Below, in pieces: positions 7,546 through 17,117 of a stretch of DNA of 64,000 nucleotides. The DNA lies in assembly GCA_013823135.1 (NCBI GenBank), contig PNLP01000002.1, forward strand, positions 1 to 64,000. Reading direction: 5' to 3'. Position 1 is the first letter of the stretch. Every line of letters starts with the position of its first letter. The position numbers and the translations under genes are program-made. This DNA is from Planctomycetaceae bacterium. GTDB lineage: Bacteria > Planctomycetota > Planctomycetia > Gemmatales > Gemmataceae. The notes beneath the pieces are model-generated. The model was given only the letters and a program-made list of their open reading frames with translations, was not told where the DNA came from and did no database searches.

Positions 7546-9246
7546 ATGACCCCGATCATGGTGACCGGTGACCTCGGCGCGTGCGAGTGGTTCGTTTGGG
7601 ACCTCCGCCGAAGTGGCCTGATCGACCGCGGCCAACTCGACACAATTGTCGGGGAATTTTTACGGAAGAATCCGCGGGCGGAGGCTCCTGCCCTCGCTGA
7701 ATACCTCGTGAGCCAGGGCACCCTGACCGGGTTCCAGGCCGAGCGTGTCCTCAACAGTAAATCGGCCGGGCTCGTCCTCGGGCCGTACGTTCTCATGGAC
7801 GCTATCGGCTCCGGGAGCATGGGCCAGGTCTACAAGGCTAGCTCCAAGAACGACGCCAACTTCTACGCCGTGAAGGTGCTCCCCCGCCGGAGTATGTGGA
7901 ACGTCCGCCTCGCCCGCCGGCAGGTCCGGTCGTTCGCCGGCTTCACCCATCCCGCAGTTGTCCCGTTCATGGACGTGGGCACCGCAGGCGGTTTGCACTA
8001 CCTGGTGTGGCCACTCGTCGAGGGGACAACCCTTGAGTCGATCGTTCAGCATAACGGCAAGCTCCCCCCGAATCTCGCGGCCCTCTACGGCCTCCAGATC
8101 GCACAGGGACTCACCGACGCCCACCAGAACAGCCTGTTCCACGGGTTGGTAAAGCCGTCCAACATCATGATTGGCTCGGATAACCAGGCCCGCATGCTCG
8201 ACTTCGGCATCGGCTCGCTGCTCGTCGAGAACGAGGGCGAGAGCCTCGTCGACACGATGTCCACCGCGAACACGCTCACCAGCGGTCTGGACTGTGCGAG
8301 TCCGGAAAGCATCATGGAACCGACCAACCGCACGCCGGCTGGCGACCAGTACAGCCTTGGTTGCGTCCTCTATTACTGTCTGACTGGGCGAGTGCCGTTC
8401 CCCGAGGGGAGCGCCGTCGAAAAGATGATGGCTCACCAGACGAAAGAGCCAATGCCAATCCAGGAACTCGCTCCGGACGTGCCGGACCAGTTCGTCGACG
8501 TGATCAAGAAATTGATGGCGAAGACTCCAGAAGAACGATTCAGTGGCTGCGACGAACTGGTCGAAGCGCTGGAGCCGTTCGTGGGCGATCCAAACGCGGT
8601 TCCCGGTGGTGTACCAGGAGCCGCGGCTCGTGGCAGTGGGTCAAGTGGCGGTATGCCAGCACTCGGCAGCAGGCCAGGTGGTCGGATGGGAAGCGGCTCC
8701 GGGCCGAAGATGCCTGGGCTCCCCACCAAACCCGCACCGGCCGCCACGCCAGCGCCTGCCTTCGGAAATCGTGCGAACCCGACCGCTCCCGCGGCCCCTC
8801 CGGGCCGTGGCGGAGTGCCCGTTCCGAGTCGGTCGGCACCGCCGCCGCCTCCTCCGGCACCACCCCAACGGTCGAGTACAGGAGGCCCGAGTCGGGCAAC
8901 GCTTCACCTGCCACCTGTTGCAGAAGATGACGACGCGATCGACACGGGCAGCATGCCACCACCGCGCTCTTCGGGGGGAGGCCCGAAGGTGCCGACACGG
9001 GGTTCGACCTCACCGCCCCCGCCTCCGACCCGGCAGAAGGCTCCTCCGCTCGAGCCAGTCGAGGATGACGACGAAGGTGCGTGGGCCGAAGAAGAACCGA
9101 CCCGAAACTCCGTCCGAGGCAATCAGCGCCGGGGTGGCGGCGGCGGTGGTGGTGATGGCGGTGGAATGGGTCAGTGGGGACTCGTCGCCGCGGTCGTTCT
9201 ACTGATGGTAGGCGCGTTCTTCCTGGCTCGCGTGCTCATGCAGTGA
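7546..9246 (+). CDS. membrane-anchored Ser/Thr kinase-like protein, probable pseudokinase
   Basis: A 566-residue protein with a Hanks-type kinase fold at about 78-345. The glycine loop IGSGSMG (87-93), the ATP-binding Lys of YAVKV (110) and DFG (219-221) are present. The catalytic loop, normally HRDLKPxN, reads HGLVKPSN (199-206), so both the Arg and the catalytic Asp are replaced (Leu codon at 8146-8148). About 200 residues of Pro/Gly/Ser-rich low-complexity sequence follow, including a Gly run, and the C-terminus is a single hydrophobic helix, so it looks tail-anchored. The first 75 residues are a helical region seen before some planctomycete kinases. The ATG at 7558 is an alternative start. 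The fold is certain; catalytic activity is doubtful. Confidence 0.88.
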   Translation: MTPIMVTGDLGACEWFVWDLRRSGLIDRGQLDTIVGEFLRKNPRAEAPALAEYLVSQGTLTGFQAERVLNSKSAGLVLGPYVLMDAIGSGSMGQVYKASSKNDANFYAVKVLPRRSMWNVRLARRQVRSFAGFTHPAVVPFMDVGTAGGLHYLVWPLVEGTTLESIVQHNGKLPPNLAALYGLQIAQGLTDAHQNSLFHGLVKPSNIMIGSDNQARMLDFGIGSLLVENEGESLVDTMSTANTLTSGLDCASPESIMEPTNRTPAGDQYSLGCVLYYCLTGRVPFPEGSAVEKMMAHQTKEPMPIQELAPDVPDQFVDVIKKLMAKTPEERFSGCDELVEALEPFVGDPNAVPGGVPGAAARGSGSSGGMPALGSRPGGRMGSGSGPKMPGLPTKPAPAATPAPAFGNRANPTAPAAPPGRGGVPVPSRSAPPPPPPAPPQRSSTGGPSRATLHLPPVAEDDDAIDTGSMPPPRSSGGGPKVPTRGSTSPPPPPTRQKAPPLEPVEDDDEGAWAEEEPTRNSVRGNQRRGGGGGGGDGGGMGQWGLVAAVVLLMVGAFFLARVLMQ

Positions 9247-9265
9247 TCGAACTGAAGTCGGCCGA

Positions 9266-9347
9266 TTGGCGTCGTGTCCGAGCCCGAGCGCCAAGCGAGG
9301 ATAAACGCAAACCCTCGCTTGGCGCTCGGGCTCGGACACGACGCCAA
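9266..9347. repeat. long hairpin, copy 1 of a tandem pair
   Basis: An inverted repeat with arms of about 34 nt (left arm begins TTGGCGTCGTGTCCGAGCCC) and a loop containing ATAAACGCAAA. It lies 19 nt after the kinase-like gene stop, between convergent genes, so it may act as a terminator. Confidence 0.85.
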
Positions 9348-9414
9348 AACGCCTCATTCGCCACTCGGCCAAGAACGATGCCTGACTTCGATCCGCTCAT
9401 GGCGAGCGGCCCAG

Positions 9415-9476
9415 GTCCGAGCCCGAGCGCCAAGCGAGGATAAACGCAAATCCTCGCTTGGCGCTCGGGCTCGGAC
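9415..9476. repeat. long hairpin, copy 2 of a tandem pair
   Basis: Nearly identical to the element at 9266-9347, with 26-nt arms (GTCCGAGCCCGAGCGCCAAG) and the same TAAACGCAAA loop. It is in the same intergenic space, just before the aminotransferase stop. Confidence 0.85.
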
Positions 9477-9498
9477 ATGACGCCAAATCGCCTCTGCG

Positions 9499-10614
9499 TC
9501 ATCCCTGCCTTGCCATTCGTTTCAGCACTTCAATTCCACGATGCAACGTCTCGTCGGTTGCCGCGTAGGAAATGCGAAAGTGCGTATCTCGTGCGCTGAA
9601 GACGCCACCAGGAATGATCAGCATGTTTTGTTTCACCGCCTCGGTGACGAACTCCGTGCCCGTGCCCCACGGTGATTTCGGAAACAGGTAGAACGCCCCA
9701 CCAGGCAACTCGAACTCGTAGTGCCCCCGCAACCCGTCCGCGAGCAGGTCACGCTTTCGCTTATAATCCGCAACAATCCCCGTCACCTCGAAGTCCATCG
9801 CGGCGACGCCGGCCCACTGCACGATGCTCGGCGCGCACACGAACGTGAACTGCTGCATCTTGGCGATTTCTTGCATGAGCCGCTTTGGACCGTGTGCCCA
9901 GCCAAGTCGCCAGCCGGTCATGCCGTAGGTCTTGCCGAACCCCTCGATCACGAGCACGTTCTCGCTGTAACTTGCGGGGCTCGCGGCCGGGCCGTCGTAG
10001 TGGAACGCTCGATAAATCTCGTCGCTGATCACCAGGAGGCCGCGTTTCTCGGCCAGTTCAACGATGGCCCGCTGTGCTTCCGCATCGACCACCGCCCCGG
10101 TCGGGTTCGACGGCGTCGAGATCATGATCGCCTTGGTTCGCGGCGTGATCGCGGCCTCCACCTTGTCGGGATCGACCCGAAAGTCTGGGTAGCTATCGAC
10201 GGTGACCATCTTGCCGCCGGCCAGCGCAATCATGTTCGGATATGCGACGAAGTACGGGTCCGGTGTGATGACCTCGTCGCCGGGGTTCACCACGGCCAAC
10301 AGGGCCAGGAGCAAGCCGCCGCTGGTGCCGCTGGTGACGGCGACGTCGCGGTTCTGGCCAGGGAAACGCGTGTGTGCGTCGGTCAGCAACCGGTCCCGGA
10401 GTGCGGGTATCCCTTGCGTGATGGTGTAGCCGTTGTGGCCGTCGTTAATGGCGGTCTTGGCCGCGACCTTGATGGCATCCGGCACGTCGAAGTGCGGTTG
10501 CCCGATGCTCAGGTTGATGGGGTCTTTGAGCGACTTGCCCAGTTCGAAGATCTTCCGGATGCCAGAAATTTCGATGGCCTTCGTGCGGTCGGCCAGGAGT
10601 GCTTCAGGAAACAT
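9499..10614 (-). CDS. class I/II pyridoxal-phosphate aminotransferase
   Basis: A 371-residue fold-type I aminotransferase of the aspartate/aromatic aminotransferase group. Visible are the substrate-loop region (INLSIGQPHFDVP), SNPTGAVV, SDEIYRAFHYDG and the PLP-binding lysine region GFGKTYGMTGWRLGW, where Lys forms the Schiff base and the later Arg binds substrate carboxylate. The ATG at 10614 gives the usual family N-terminus (MFPEALLADRTKAIEISGIRK type); an ATG 36 nt further upstream lies within the CCACAGAG repeat and is unlikely. Substrate cannot be assigned from sequence. Confidence 0.9.
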   Translation of the reverse strand: MFPEALLADRTKAIEISGIRKIFELGKSLKDPINLSIGQPHFDVPDAIKVAAKTAINDGHNGYTITQGIPALRDRLLTDAHTRFPGQNRDVAVTSGTSGGLLLALLAVVNPGDEVITPDPYFVAYPNMIALAGGKMVTVDSYPDFRVDPDKVEAAITPRTKAIMISTPSNPTGAVVDAEAQRAIVELAEKRGLLVISDEIYRAFHYDGPAASPASYSENVLVIEGFGKTYGMTGWRLGWAHGPKRLMQEIAKMQQFTFVCAPSIVQWAGVAAMDFEVTGIVADYKRKRDLLADGLRGHYEFELPGGAFYLFPKSPWGTGTEFVTEAVKQNMLIIPGGVFSARDTHFRISYAATDETLHRGIEVLKRMARQG

Positions 10615-10636
10615 ATCTGGGTCTCGAAGAATGATT

Positions 10637-10746
10637 AACCACAGAGGCACAGAGACACAGAAAAAACCGGAGAGAGAAAGAAATCATGTCAAATCCAATT
10701 TTCTCCGTGTCTTTGTATTCCTCCGTGTCTCTGTGCCTCTGTGGTT
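10637..10746. repeat. CCACAGAG-type inverted repeat
   Basis: The left arm begins AACCACAGAGGCACAGAG and the right arm ends CTCTGTGCCTCTGTGGTT, with a purine-rich then pyrimidine-rich centre. It fills the gap between the aminotransferase start and the DUF3754 gene stop. Related copies are at 127, 19041 and, degenerate, 34350. Confidence 0.8.
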
Positions 10747-10759
10747 CAAGCTGCTTTCG

Positions 10760-11977
10760 TTACTCCACCCGTGCGTAGCGTTGCCACAGTTGATCGAGTC
10801 GCGTCTGTGCTTCCACGAGGGGAACGGCCCGGTAGCGGCCGTCTGCTTCCGTCACGATCCCGGCTTTCACGAGTTTCTGCATCGCGTCGCCAATCTCGAA
10901 GTCCACATTCATCTTCAATCGCCGTTCGATGTCCAACTCGATGTAGTCGTCGATTTCCTGGATCGTCCAGCCGTGGTCGCCCGCGTAGCGCCACAGGTAG
11001 AAGTACGCCAGCAGTACCTCGCGAACTTCCTGCTCCTCGGTCTCGTCGAGGAGGCGGAACATGACCCCGCCGTTGCTGTCGAGGTTCTGGTAGTACAGGC
11101 TCTGGGTCAGTTGCAGCGTGTAGGTTTGCCGGGTCACCTGGAAGCTGTACCACGTCTTATATCCGTATCCGGCGATCAGCACGACAGGTCCGTAAAGCGC
11201 CATCACGCTACCGGTGAGAACGGCGGTACCAATCGAACTCACGCTGTCCCATAGTTTCCAGACAACGTAGCCCACGGTGCTTCCCAGGGATCCGCCGAGT
11301 TTCAAGCGGTCGAGTTTGGGCATCTTGATCCGCCCGCCGGGGAGCAGCATCTCGATGTCCATTTGCGGGATGTCCTTGAAGAGCTTCAGGAACACGCTCT
11401 GGAAGTCGGCATCCGTCCCCAGCCGTTTGTGCGGCTTCTGCTTGAAGATGACGGCGACCCGGCCGAACGTGGGCACCTTCACGTCGGTCTTCCGCCACCG
11501 GTACAGCCAGTGGTGCTTGGTCCGCTTGCCGAAGCCTTTTCCGCGATAGAACACCTCGACTTTGACGAACGCATCCCACGGCACGTCCATGTCGATGCCC
11601 CACTCGCTGGCCCCCGCCATCTGCTTTTCCATCTCGTCGCGGGTGAGGCGGACGTAGTTGGCACGGTTCATCAGGTGAACGAACGTGTCGAACAGTTTGC
11701 CGAGGATCACCTCGCGCTCCGCAGGGCTTGGCGGCGAGAGCGGTTTGGGGTCCGCATCCGGGTCGAACGCGGCATACGTTTCCTTGAGCTGGCGAATCTC
11801 CTCCTGATAGCTGGCGTGGACGTGGCCGACGACACAGCGAGCGAACTGGCGGAACGCTGCCTGCTCGTCGTCGGTGAGTGCCTGGTTGTGGAGCGGCCCG
11901 GTGTCCTCGCAAAGAAAGCTGACCAGATCCGCCGACCGGACGGGGATAAAGTGTTCGCGGTCGAGGAATTCGGCCAT
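10760..11977 (-). CDS. TMEM143/DUF3754 family membrane protein
   Basis: A protein of about 405 residues resembling the DUF3754 (TMEM143-like) family. It has a charged N-terminal half with the family-like segment [25 protein letters not shown], a hydrophobic stretch (about 275-300, [23 protein letters not shown]) and a C-terminal winged-helix-like part ([22 protein letters not shown]...). The function of the family is not known. A GTG at 12007 would add 10 residues; neither start has a convincing ribosome site. Confidence 0.75.
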   Translation of the reverse strand: MAEFLDREHFIPVRSADLVSFLCEDTGPLHNQALTDDEQAAFRQFARCVVGHVHASYQEEIRQLKETYAAFDPDADPKPLSPPSPAEREVILGKLFDTFVHLMNRANYVRLTRDEMEKQMAGASEWGIDMDVPWDAFVKVEVFYRGKGFGKRTKHHWLYRWRKTDVKVPTFGRVAVIFKQKPHKRLGTDADFQSVFLKLFKDIPQMDIEMLLPGGRIKMPKLDRLKLGGSLGSTVGYVVWKLWDSVSSIGTAVLTGSVMALYGPVVLIAGYGYKTWYSFQVTRQTYTLQLTQSLYYQNLDSNGGVMFRLLDETEEQEVREVLLAYFYLWRYAGDHGWTIQEIDDYIELDIERRLKMNVDFEIGDAMQKLVKAGIVTEADGRYRAVPLVEAQTRLDQLWQRYARVE

Positions 11978-12030
11978 GTGGGAGTCAGTGAGTTGGGGGG
12001 CTGTCACGTGGGTGTGGCGACCACACCGTC

Positions 12031-12501
12031 TTATTCGAGAATCTCAACCTCGTATTTGGCGCAGAGTGCTCTGATTGCCTCGCTATCGTGATCGGGAACG
12101 GCATCGACTTCCGCGAAGTAGTTCGAGAACCGCCCGGGGATAACTGTCAGCAGCAGTTTCCCTTCGCTGTCCCCGACGTTGCGGAAGGTGTGGGGAATGT
12201 CTCGCGGGGCAACGACCATGGCACCGGCCTCGGCAGTCAGTTTCTCCGATCCGAGGGTGAGTTCGAACCGGCCTTCCAGAATGTAGAAGACTTCGGTCTC
12301 GCGCCGGTGAACGTGCAACGGCGGCCCGTGGCCCGCGGGAACCTGTTGCTCCAGGATGGCGTAAGCTCCGCCAGTTTGTTCGCTGTGAACCTTGAAAGTG
12401 CTCTGCCCACGAAGGACGCCGACAACCTGGCCTTCGCCTGGCAGCCGAACAATTGGGACTGCTGTCTCGGTCTCGGGAAGGAAGTGTTGCGGTTCACTCA
12501 T
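12031..12501 (-). CDS. small cupin-domain protein
   Basis: A 156-residue single-domain cupin. Motif 1 appears as [21 protein letters not shown], with the two His and the Glu that normally bind a metal, and motif 2 as [13 protein letters not shown] strong GAGGAG ribosome site precedes the ATG. Such proteins range from dioxygenase-like enzymes to binding proteins; no substrate is indicated. It lies just upstream of the DUF3754 gene on the same strand and may be cotranscribed. Confidence 0.85.
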   Translation of the reverse strand: MSEPQHFLPETETAVPIVRLPGEGQVVGVLRGQSTFKVHSEQTGGAYAILEQQVPAGHGPPLHVHRRETEVFYILEGRFELTLGSEKLTAEAGAMVVAPRDIPHTFRNVGDSEGKLLLTVIPGRFSNYFAEVDAVPDHDSEAIRALCAKYEVEILE

Positions 12502-12678
12502 CGCTCCTCCTCAGTGCCCGTGCCTACTTGAAGTTATTGTGCGACGTGCGACGAACGCCGCCAACCGATTCCCTGAATGTGAATGAGACGTACTCGAAAC
12601 CATCACTTCGAGCAAACAGGAACGACCGGGCGTGGATGGCACGAAGGCACGAAAAAGTGAACAGCGGGCGACGACGGG

Positions 12679-12707
12679 TTGACACACTGCCGGGTGGTTC
12701 TTAACTT
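12679..12707 (+). promoter_or_regulatory. tRNA-Ala promoter
   Basis: TTGACA at 12679-12684, a 17-nt spacer and TAACTT at 12702-12707, with the tRNA beginning 12 nt later. This is a near-consensus vegetative promoter. Confidence 0.75.
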
Positions 12708-12718
12708 ACTTTCTACGA

Positions 12719-12791
<73 letters not shown>

Positions 12792-12796
12792 CCTCG

Positions 12797-12822
12797 CAAG
12801 CCCTGGGAATTCCCAGGGCTTG
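12797..12822. terminator. perfect palindrome after the tRNA gene, probable terminator
   Basis: A 26-nt perfect palindrome made of CAAGCCCTGGGAA and its complement, followed by a T-rich stretch (GTTCATTTC). It begins 5 nt after the tRNA end. Confidence 0.7.
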
Positions 12823-12975
12823 TTCATTTCTCAGGGTAGTGAACGCGGAACCACAACCGTGCTTGCGCTTCCCGGAGCCTCGCGCCATGCCAAACCCACC
12901 CCGCAAGATCACGGCGGTTCAGGCATGGATTCAACCGGTGGGGAATCTGTCCCCACCGGGGTTAGTTAGGCAACA

Positions 12976-13212
12976 TCACACGTCGGCGGTTACGAGCGGT
13001 TCGAGTCGCGTGATGTGGCGGTTGGCTACGATGATCGGCTCATCGAAATAGCGGCTCTGAATATCCCGGTTCTGCCCGATGACAACAACCGAACCGAAGA
13101 TCATCACCATTGCAGGCTGGGTAATGTCGTAATGGTGCTGATCGCTCAGGTACATTCGGAACGGCACGAACGGCGAGCGGTCAAGCATCTGGCGAATCGA
13201 CTCTGGCGACAT
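12976..13212 (-). CDS. small protein of unknown function
   Basis: A 78-residue protein beginning MSPESIRQMLDRSPFVPFRMYLSD and predicted to form beta strands in its second half (VMIFGSVVVIG). I have an impression of similar short proteins (residues F-x-P-F-R near the N-terminus) in planctomycetes, but no function is known to me. The start at 13212 has AGAGG 7 nt upstream; an in-frame ATG at 13260 is possible. It faces the tRNA gene. Confidence 0.65.
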   Translation of the reverse strand: MSPESIRQMLDRSPFVPFRMYLSDQHHYDITQPAMVMIFGSVVVIGQNRDIQSRYFDEPIIVANRHITRLEPLVTADV

Positions 13213-13287
13213 CTCATATCCTCTGGTTGCGTCGAAGACTCGGTTGTTCCGATACTCCATTTATACGCTACTCCGATTACTAGATAA

Positions 13288-15168
13288 TCACTTACCACGC
13301 CGCTCCTCGCACACGGATTTGTTGTGCTTGAGGTGCCGACTGTCCGGAAGCACTTTCAGTCCGGCGTCGTACACCCGGATCGCGCCGGCCCAGTCCTTCT
13401 TGTCGATCGCCGCGTCTGCCCACTCGTCCACCGTTTGTTCCACTGCGGATGTCACGTGCTCGCCCTTCGGCACCACCTTCAGCCCCTCGGCGAACTTGGC
13501 CAGGGCGTCGTCCCACTTCTTGTCCTTAGCCAGCGCCCGCCCCCACCACCGGTATGCCAGGTCGGTCAACTCGCCCGGCTTGGCCGCGAAGTCCTTGTAC
13601 TCCTCCGCCAACTTCACCGACTCGGCGTACTTTCCGGTGTCGGACAGCTTCTCGATCGCGCGGTAGGCGTGGGATTGGGCCGCCTCGTTCACAACGGGGT
13701 ACTTCGGGAACTGCTTGCGAAGGGCGGCGAGGTGCTCGCCGGCAGCCTTCACGCCTTTCGTCTTGACGAGGTGCGCCATCGCATCGAGTGTGTGGACGGC
13801 GAGGCCCTCTTTCAGGTCGCGGTTGTCGGGGTCGGCGGCAAGGCCATCGCCGATGATCTTCAGCGACTCGTCGATCTCGCCCTTCTCCAGATGGTGCTGC
13901 GACCACCGCCGACGGCTGCCGTCCTTCCACTCGCGGATGACCTTGGCCGCGTCCATCGGCATCGTCTTCAGTAGATCTTCGGCGACCTTCTGCCCGGCGG
14001 CCCACCCGTCCTTGTCCACGGCCCGCTGTGCCGCCCGCGCCGGCCACACGCCGGGCTTCGTGAAGTCGTACTCCTCGGGCACCGCTTTCGCCGCGCGTGC
14101 CAGCACCTTCGCCCCGCTCTCGTAGCGGCCCGCGTCGAACTCGGCGTCCAGATACTTCCCCCAGACGTAGGTGTGGTTCTGCCGCAGTCCCTTCCCGTCC
14201 GCGAGAACGCCGAGGGCGAAAGCGTACACGGCGACGGCCTCCTCGAACTCGCCTGCCTTGGCCGCGGCCACGCCCCAGTTGCTGAACTCGGCCGTCAGGT
14301 TCTGGAGGGCGGTCTTGTCCGTCGGGTCGAGGGCGAGCGCGTGGGCGTACCACCGGATGGCCTCCGCGCGACGTGGCGGTTTCGCCTTCGTCGCGGACAC
14401 GCCGAGGTTGCTGGCGGCAGCCGCAGCGAGGCCGTACCCGTCGCAGTCGCGGCCCTTCTTCCGGTCAGGCTGGATGCCGAGGACGATCACCCCCGGCCGC
14501 TTCGCCTTCACGTCCGCCTCGAACCCGTCGGCGTTCGTCGGTTCGACCTGAACCCGCGCCTTGCCGTCAACCAGGTCGGCGGCTGCGTGCCCGGCCACCA
14601 TCCAATCGCTCGGGATGCTGATGCCCACGAGGTCGAGGCCCAGGCGGGTGCCCACGAGGTAGTACAGCGCGGCCGACGAGACGCAGTTGTACTTGCCGGT
14701 GTCGAACACCGCGTGCAGGCTGGTCTGGTCCTCGGCGTAACCCTTCGCCATCACGCCTTTGTGCAAGAACCGAAGGAGTTGGTCGGCCTTGTCACGTGCA
14801 GTCTTGGCGTCGCGGGTAGCTGCCTCGGCGTCGGCAACCAGGACGTCGAACTTCTTGACGTACCCGGCGATCGCGGCGGGATCGGTGACCCCGCCGGCGC
14901 GCAGGTGGGCGGTCAAGGCCGCCGCGTCGGCCTGCGGGAGCGGCTTCGCCTTCGGGCCGGTGCGGGCGGCCCACGCGGCCTCCAAGGTGGTCCGCTCGGC
15001 TCCGGCAAACGGCTCGACCGGAACGAGCTTCGATTTCGCCAGGCGGTCGATCACCTCGACCGGCGACGCGGTCAGGGCGGGCTTCGGGGTGGTTTCCGGG
15101 GTTGGCTGGGCGGCGGCGGGCGCGGCCGCTAAGAGGACGAGCAGCACGGAGATCGCTACGCGGCGCAT
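13288..15168 (-). CDS. exported transglutaminase-like and TPR protein
   Basis: A 626-residue protein with a signal peptide (RRVAISVLLVLLAAAPAAAQ). Residues about 100-240 resemble the transglutaminase-like (SirB1 type) fold: KYNCVSSAALYYLVGTRLGL contains the candidate Cys and SDWMVAGHAAADL the candidate His. From about residue 270 the sequence is TPR-like to the end. The start at 15168 follows AGGAG with 7-nt spacing. Probably periplasmic. Whether the transglutaminase-like domain is enzymatic is unknown; many such domains are structural. Confidence 0.78.
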   Translation of the reverse strand: MRRVAISVLLVLLAAAPAAAQPTPETTPKPALTASPVEVIDRLAKSKLVPVEPFAGAERTTLEAAWAARTGPKAKPLPQADAAALTAHLRAGGVTDPAAIAGYVKKFDVLVADAEAATRDAKTARDKADQLLRFLHKGVMAKGYAEDQTSLHAVFDTGKYNCVSSAALYYLVGTRLGLDLVGISIPSDWMVAGHAAADLVDGKARVQVEPTNADGFEADVKAKRPGVIVLGIQPDRKKGRDCDGYGLAAAAASNLGVSATKAKPPRRAEAIRWYAHALALDPTDKTALQNLTAEFSNWGVAAAKAGEFEEAVAVYAFALGVLADGKGLRQNHTYVWGKYLDAEFDAGRYESGAKVLARAAKAVPEEYDFTKPGVWPARAAQRAVDKDGWAAGQKVAEDLLKTMPMDAAKVIREWKDGSRRRWSQHHLEKGEIDESLKIIGDGLAADPDNRDLKEGLAVHTLDAMAHLVKTKGVKAAGEHLAALRKQFPKYPVVNEAAQSHAYRAIEKLSDTGKYAESVKLAEEYKDFAAKPGELTDLAYRWWGRALAKDKKWDDALAKFAEGLKVVPKGEHVTSAVEQTVDEWADAAIDKKDWAGAIRVYDAGLKVLPDSRHLKHNKSVCEERRGK

Positions 15169-15268
15169 CGAGTTCTCCTTGATGGGTGTGGCCATTGTAG
15201 CCCCCGCCCCCGGAGCGAAATCCGCCGCACGGCGTTTTCACGCAGGCGTTCGTTGTTGGATCTTGGCA

Positions 15269-15353
15269 TTTTGGCGAGCGGGGGTGCGTAAGCCCCCCGA
15301 GTTCTTGTCTTCGCTCACACCTCGGGGGGCTTACGCACCCCCGCTCGCCAAAA
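15269..15353. repeat. long hairpin, GGCGAGCGGGGG family
   Basis: Near-perfect inverted repeat with arms of about 33 nt (left arm begins TTTTGGCGAGCGGGGGTGCG) and a 19-nt loop. Related elements are at 27731 and 32722. Confidence 0.85.
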
Positions 15354-15483
15354 CTCAAGGCACACCCGACACCCGCTTGCAAAGTGACTGAAGTGAACTA
15401 CCTTAGGGTCTGGCTATTTCTATGAGCCGCGCTCGCGGCCACGACCCAAAGTACCGAACCGCTCTTCTCCCCGGAGCTGTGCC

Positions 15484-16960
15484 GTGTCTGCACCTCGCTG
15501 TCTCGGATTGTTCGCCGCCTGGCTCGCGTTCACAACGTCTGCCTTTGCCGCAGAGAGGCCGAACGTCCTCTTCATCGTGGCCGACGATCTTCGCAATGAT
15601 CTCGGCTGCTACGGCTCCCCAGCGAAAACGCCGAACCTCGATGCCCTGGCTGCACGTGGCGTGCGGTTCGATCGCGCGTACTGCCAGCAGGCCGTGTGCA
15701 ACCCGTCGCGGTCGTCGTTCCTCACCGGGAAGCGGCCCGATTCGCTCCACCTCTGGGTCAACGGCACGCACTTTCGCGAGAAGAACCCGGACGTGACAAC
15801 GCTTCCGCTCTGGTTCAAGGAAAACGGGTACGAGTCGCGGTGCGTCGGCAAGATCTTCCACAACTGGCATACGAAGGAGAAGGGCGACCGACGGTCGTGG
15901 AGTGCCGACGAGTTTCTGCACTACGCGAACCACGGCGACGACAAGCCCGAAGTGTCGGGGGAGTTGCCGCCGAACCTTGCACTGTCCATCGGCCGCGATT
16001 ATGGCAATGTGCCACTGTGCGAGCGGCGGAATGTGCCGGACGAAGCGTATTTCGATGGCCGGGTCGCTGCCGAGGCCGTGCGGGTGCTGGGCACCGTGAA
16101 AGAGAAGCCGTTCTTCCTCGCTGTCGGGTTCTGGAAGCCGCACGCTCCCTTCAACGCACCGAAGAAGTACTGGGATCTGTACGACCCGAAGAAGATTCCC
16201 CTTCTGAACCCGGCTCGGCCGAAGGACGGACCTGAAATCGCGTTCCACGACAGTCGCGAGATTCTCGGCATTCCCCCCCAAGCAGATCACCCCGAACGCC
16301 GAGCAGGTCGCCGAGATGCGGCACGGCTATCTCGCCAACGTCAGCTACATGGACGCGCAGGTCGGCAAGGTGCTCAAGGCGCTCGACGACAACAAACTCA
16401 CCGAACGCACCGTGATCGTCTTCGTTTCCGACCACGGCTACCACCTCGGCGAGCATGGCCAGTGGGCGAAGACCTCGTGCTTCGAGTACGACGCCCGCGT
16501 GCCGCTCATCGTTTCGACTCCGGGGATGAAGACTGCCGGCAAAGCAAGTTCGTCGCTCGTGGAACTGGTCGATCTGTTTCCGACGCTCACCGATCTGTGT
16601 GGGCTGAAGACTCCAACGGGACTGGAGGGAATCAGCGTGGCCCCCGTTCTGGCCGACCCCACGAAAACCGTGAAGCTGGCTGCGTTCACGCAACACCCGC
16701 GGCCTGCGTACTCCGACCGCACCACATCGGGTATCCCCGACGCGATGGGTTACAGCGTCCGCACCGCCACGAGTCGCTACACCGAGTGGCGAGACTGGAA
16801 AACCGGCAAGATGCTCGGCGCGGAATACTACGACCACACACGCGACGCGAACGAACTGACGAACCGAATCGACGCCGCGAAAGGCTCCGACGAACTGAAC
16901 GCCGCACGCGAGTTGCTCCACAAACAATTCTCAACCGGTAACCCGCCTTCGACGCGCTAG
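15484..16960 (+). pseudogene. type I sulfatase with a frameshift in a C7 tract
   Basis: An exported formylglycine-type sulfatase resembling iduronate-2-sulfatases. The start is GTG at 15484, after GGAG. A signal peptide is followed by the metal-binding ADD (33-35) and the maturation motif CNPSR, with Cys72 the residue converted to formylglycine. The frame breaks at seven C residues, 16273-16279: six would restore ...GIPPK-QITPN and join to the second half, which continues in another frame from about 16280 to the stop at 16960 (VSDHGYHLGEHGQWAK, ARVPLIV, TLTDLCGL). As written, the first frame stops at 16941 with a nonsense tail. A sequencing error, a real lesion or phase variation are all possible. 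Confidence 0.88.
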
Positions 16961-17117
16961 CATGACTGTCTTGCGGCGGGTTTGCCCGACACTTTGCCCG
17001 GCCTGAAGGGTTGAACAGGCGGGCAAGGTTTCGGACACAACCCACATCGCCTCGCCCAAAACGACCCACGATCCCCCGGTCTGAACTGCCTCGGACCAGC
17101 AACAAGGAGTGACTGAT

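Noticed and set aside
10637-10746. CCACAGAG units as a CRISPR array
   Set aside because: They form one inverted pair, not regularly spaced direct repeats, and no cas gene is near.
16261-16300. Programmed frameshifting in the sulfatase C7 tract
   Set aside because: There is no sign of a stimulatory structure that I could confirm and sulfatases are not known for it; a lesion or read error is simpler.
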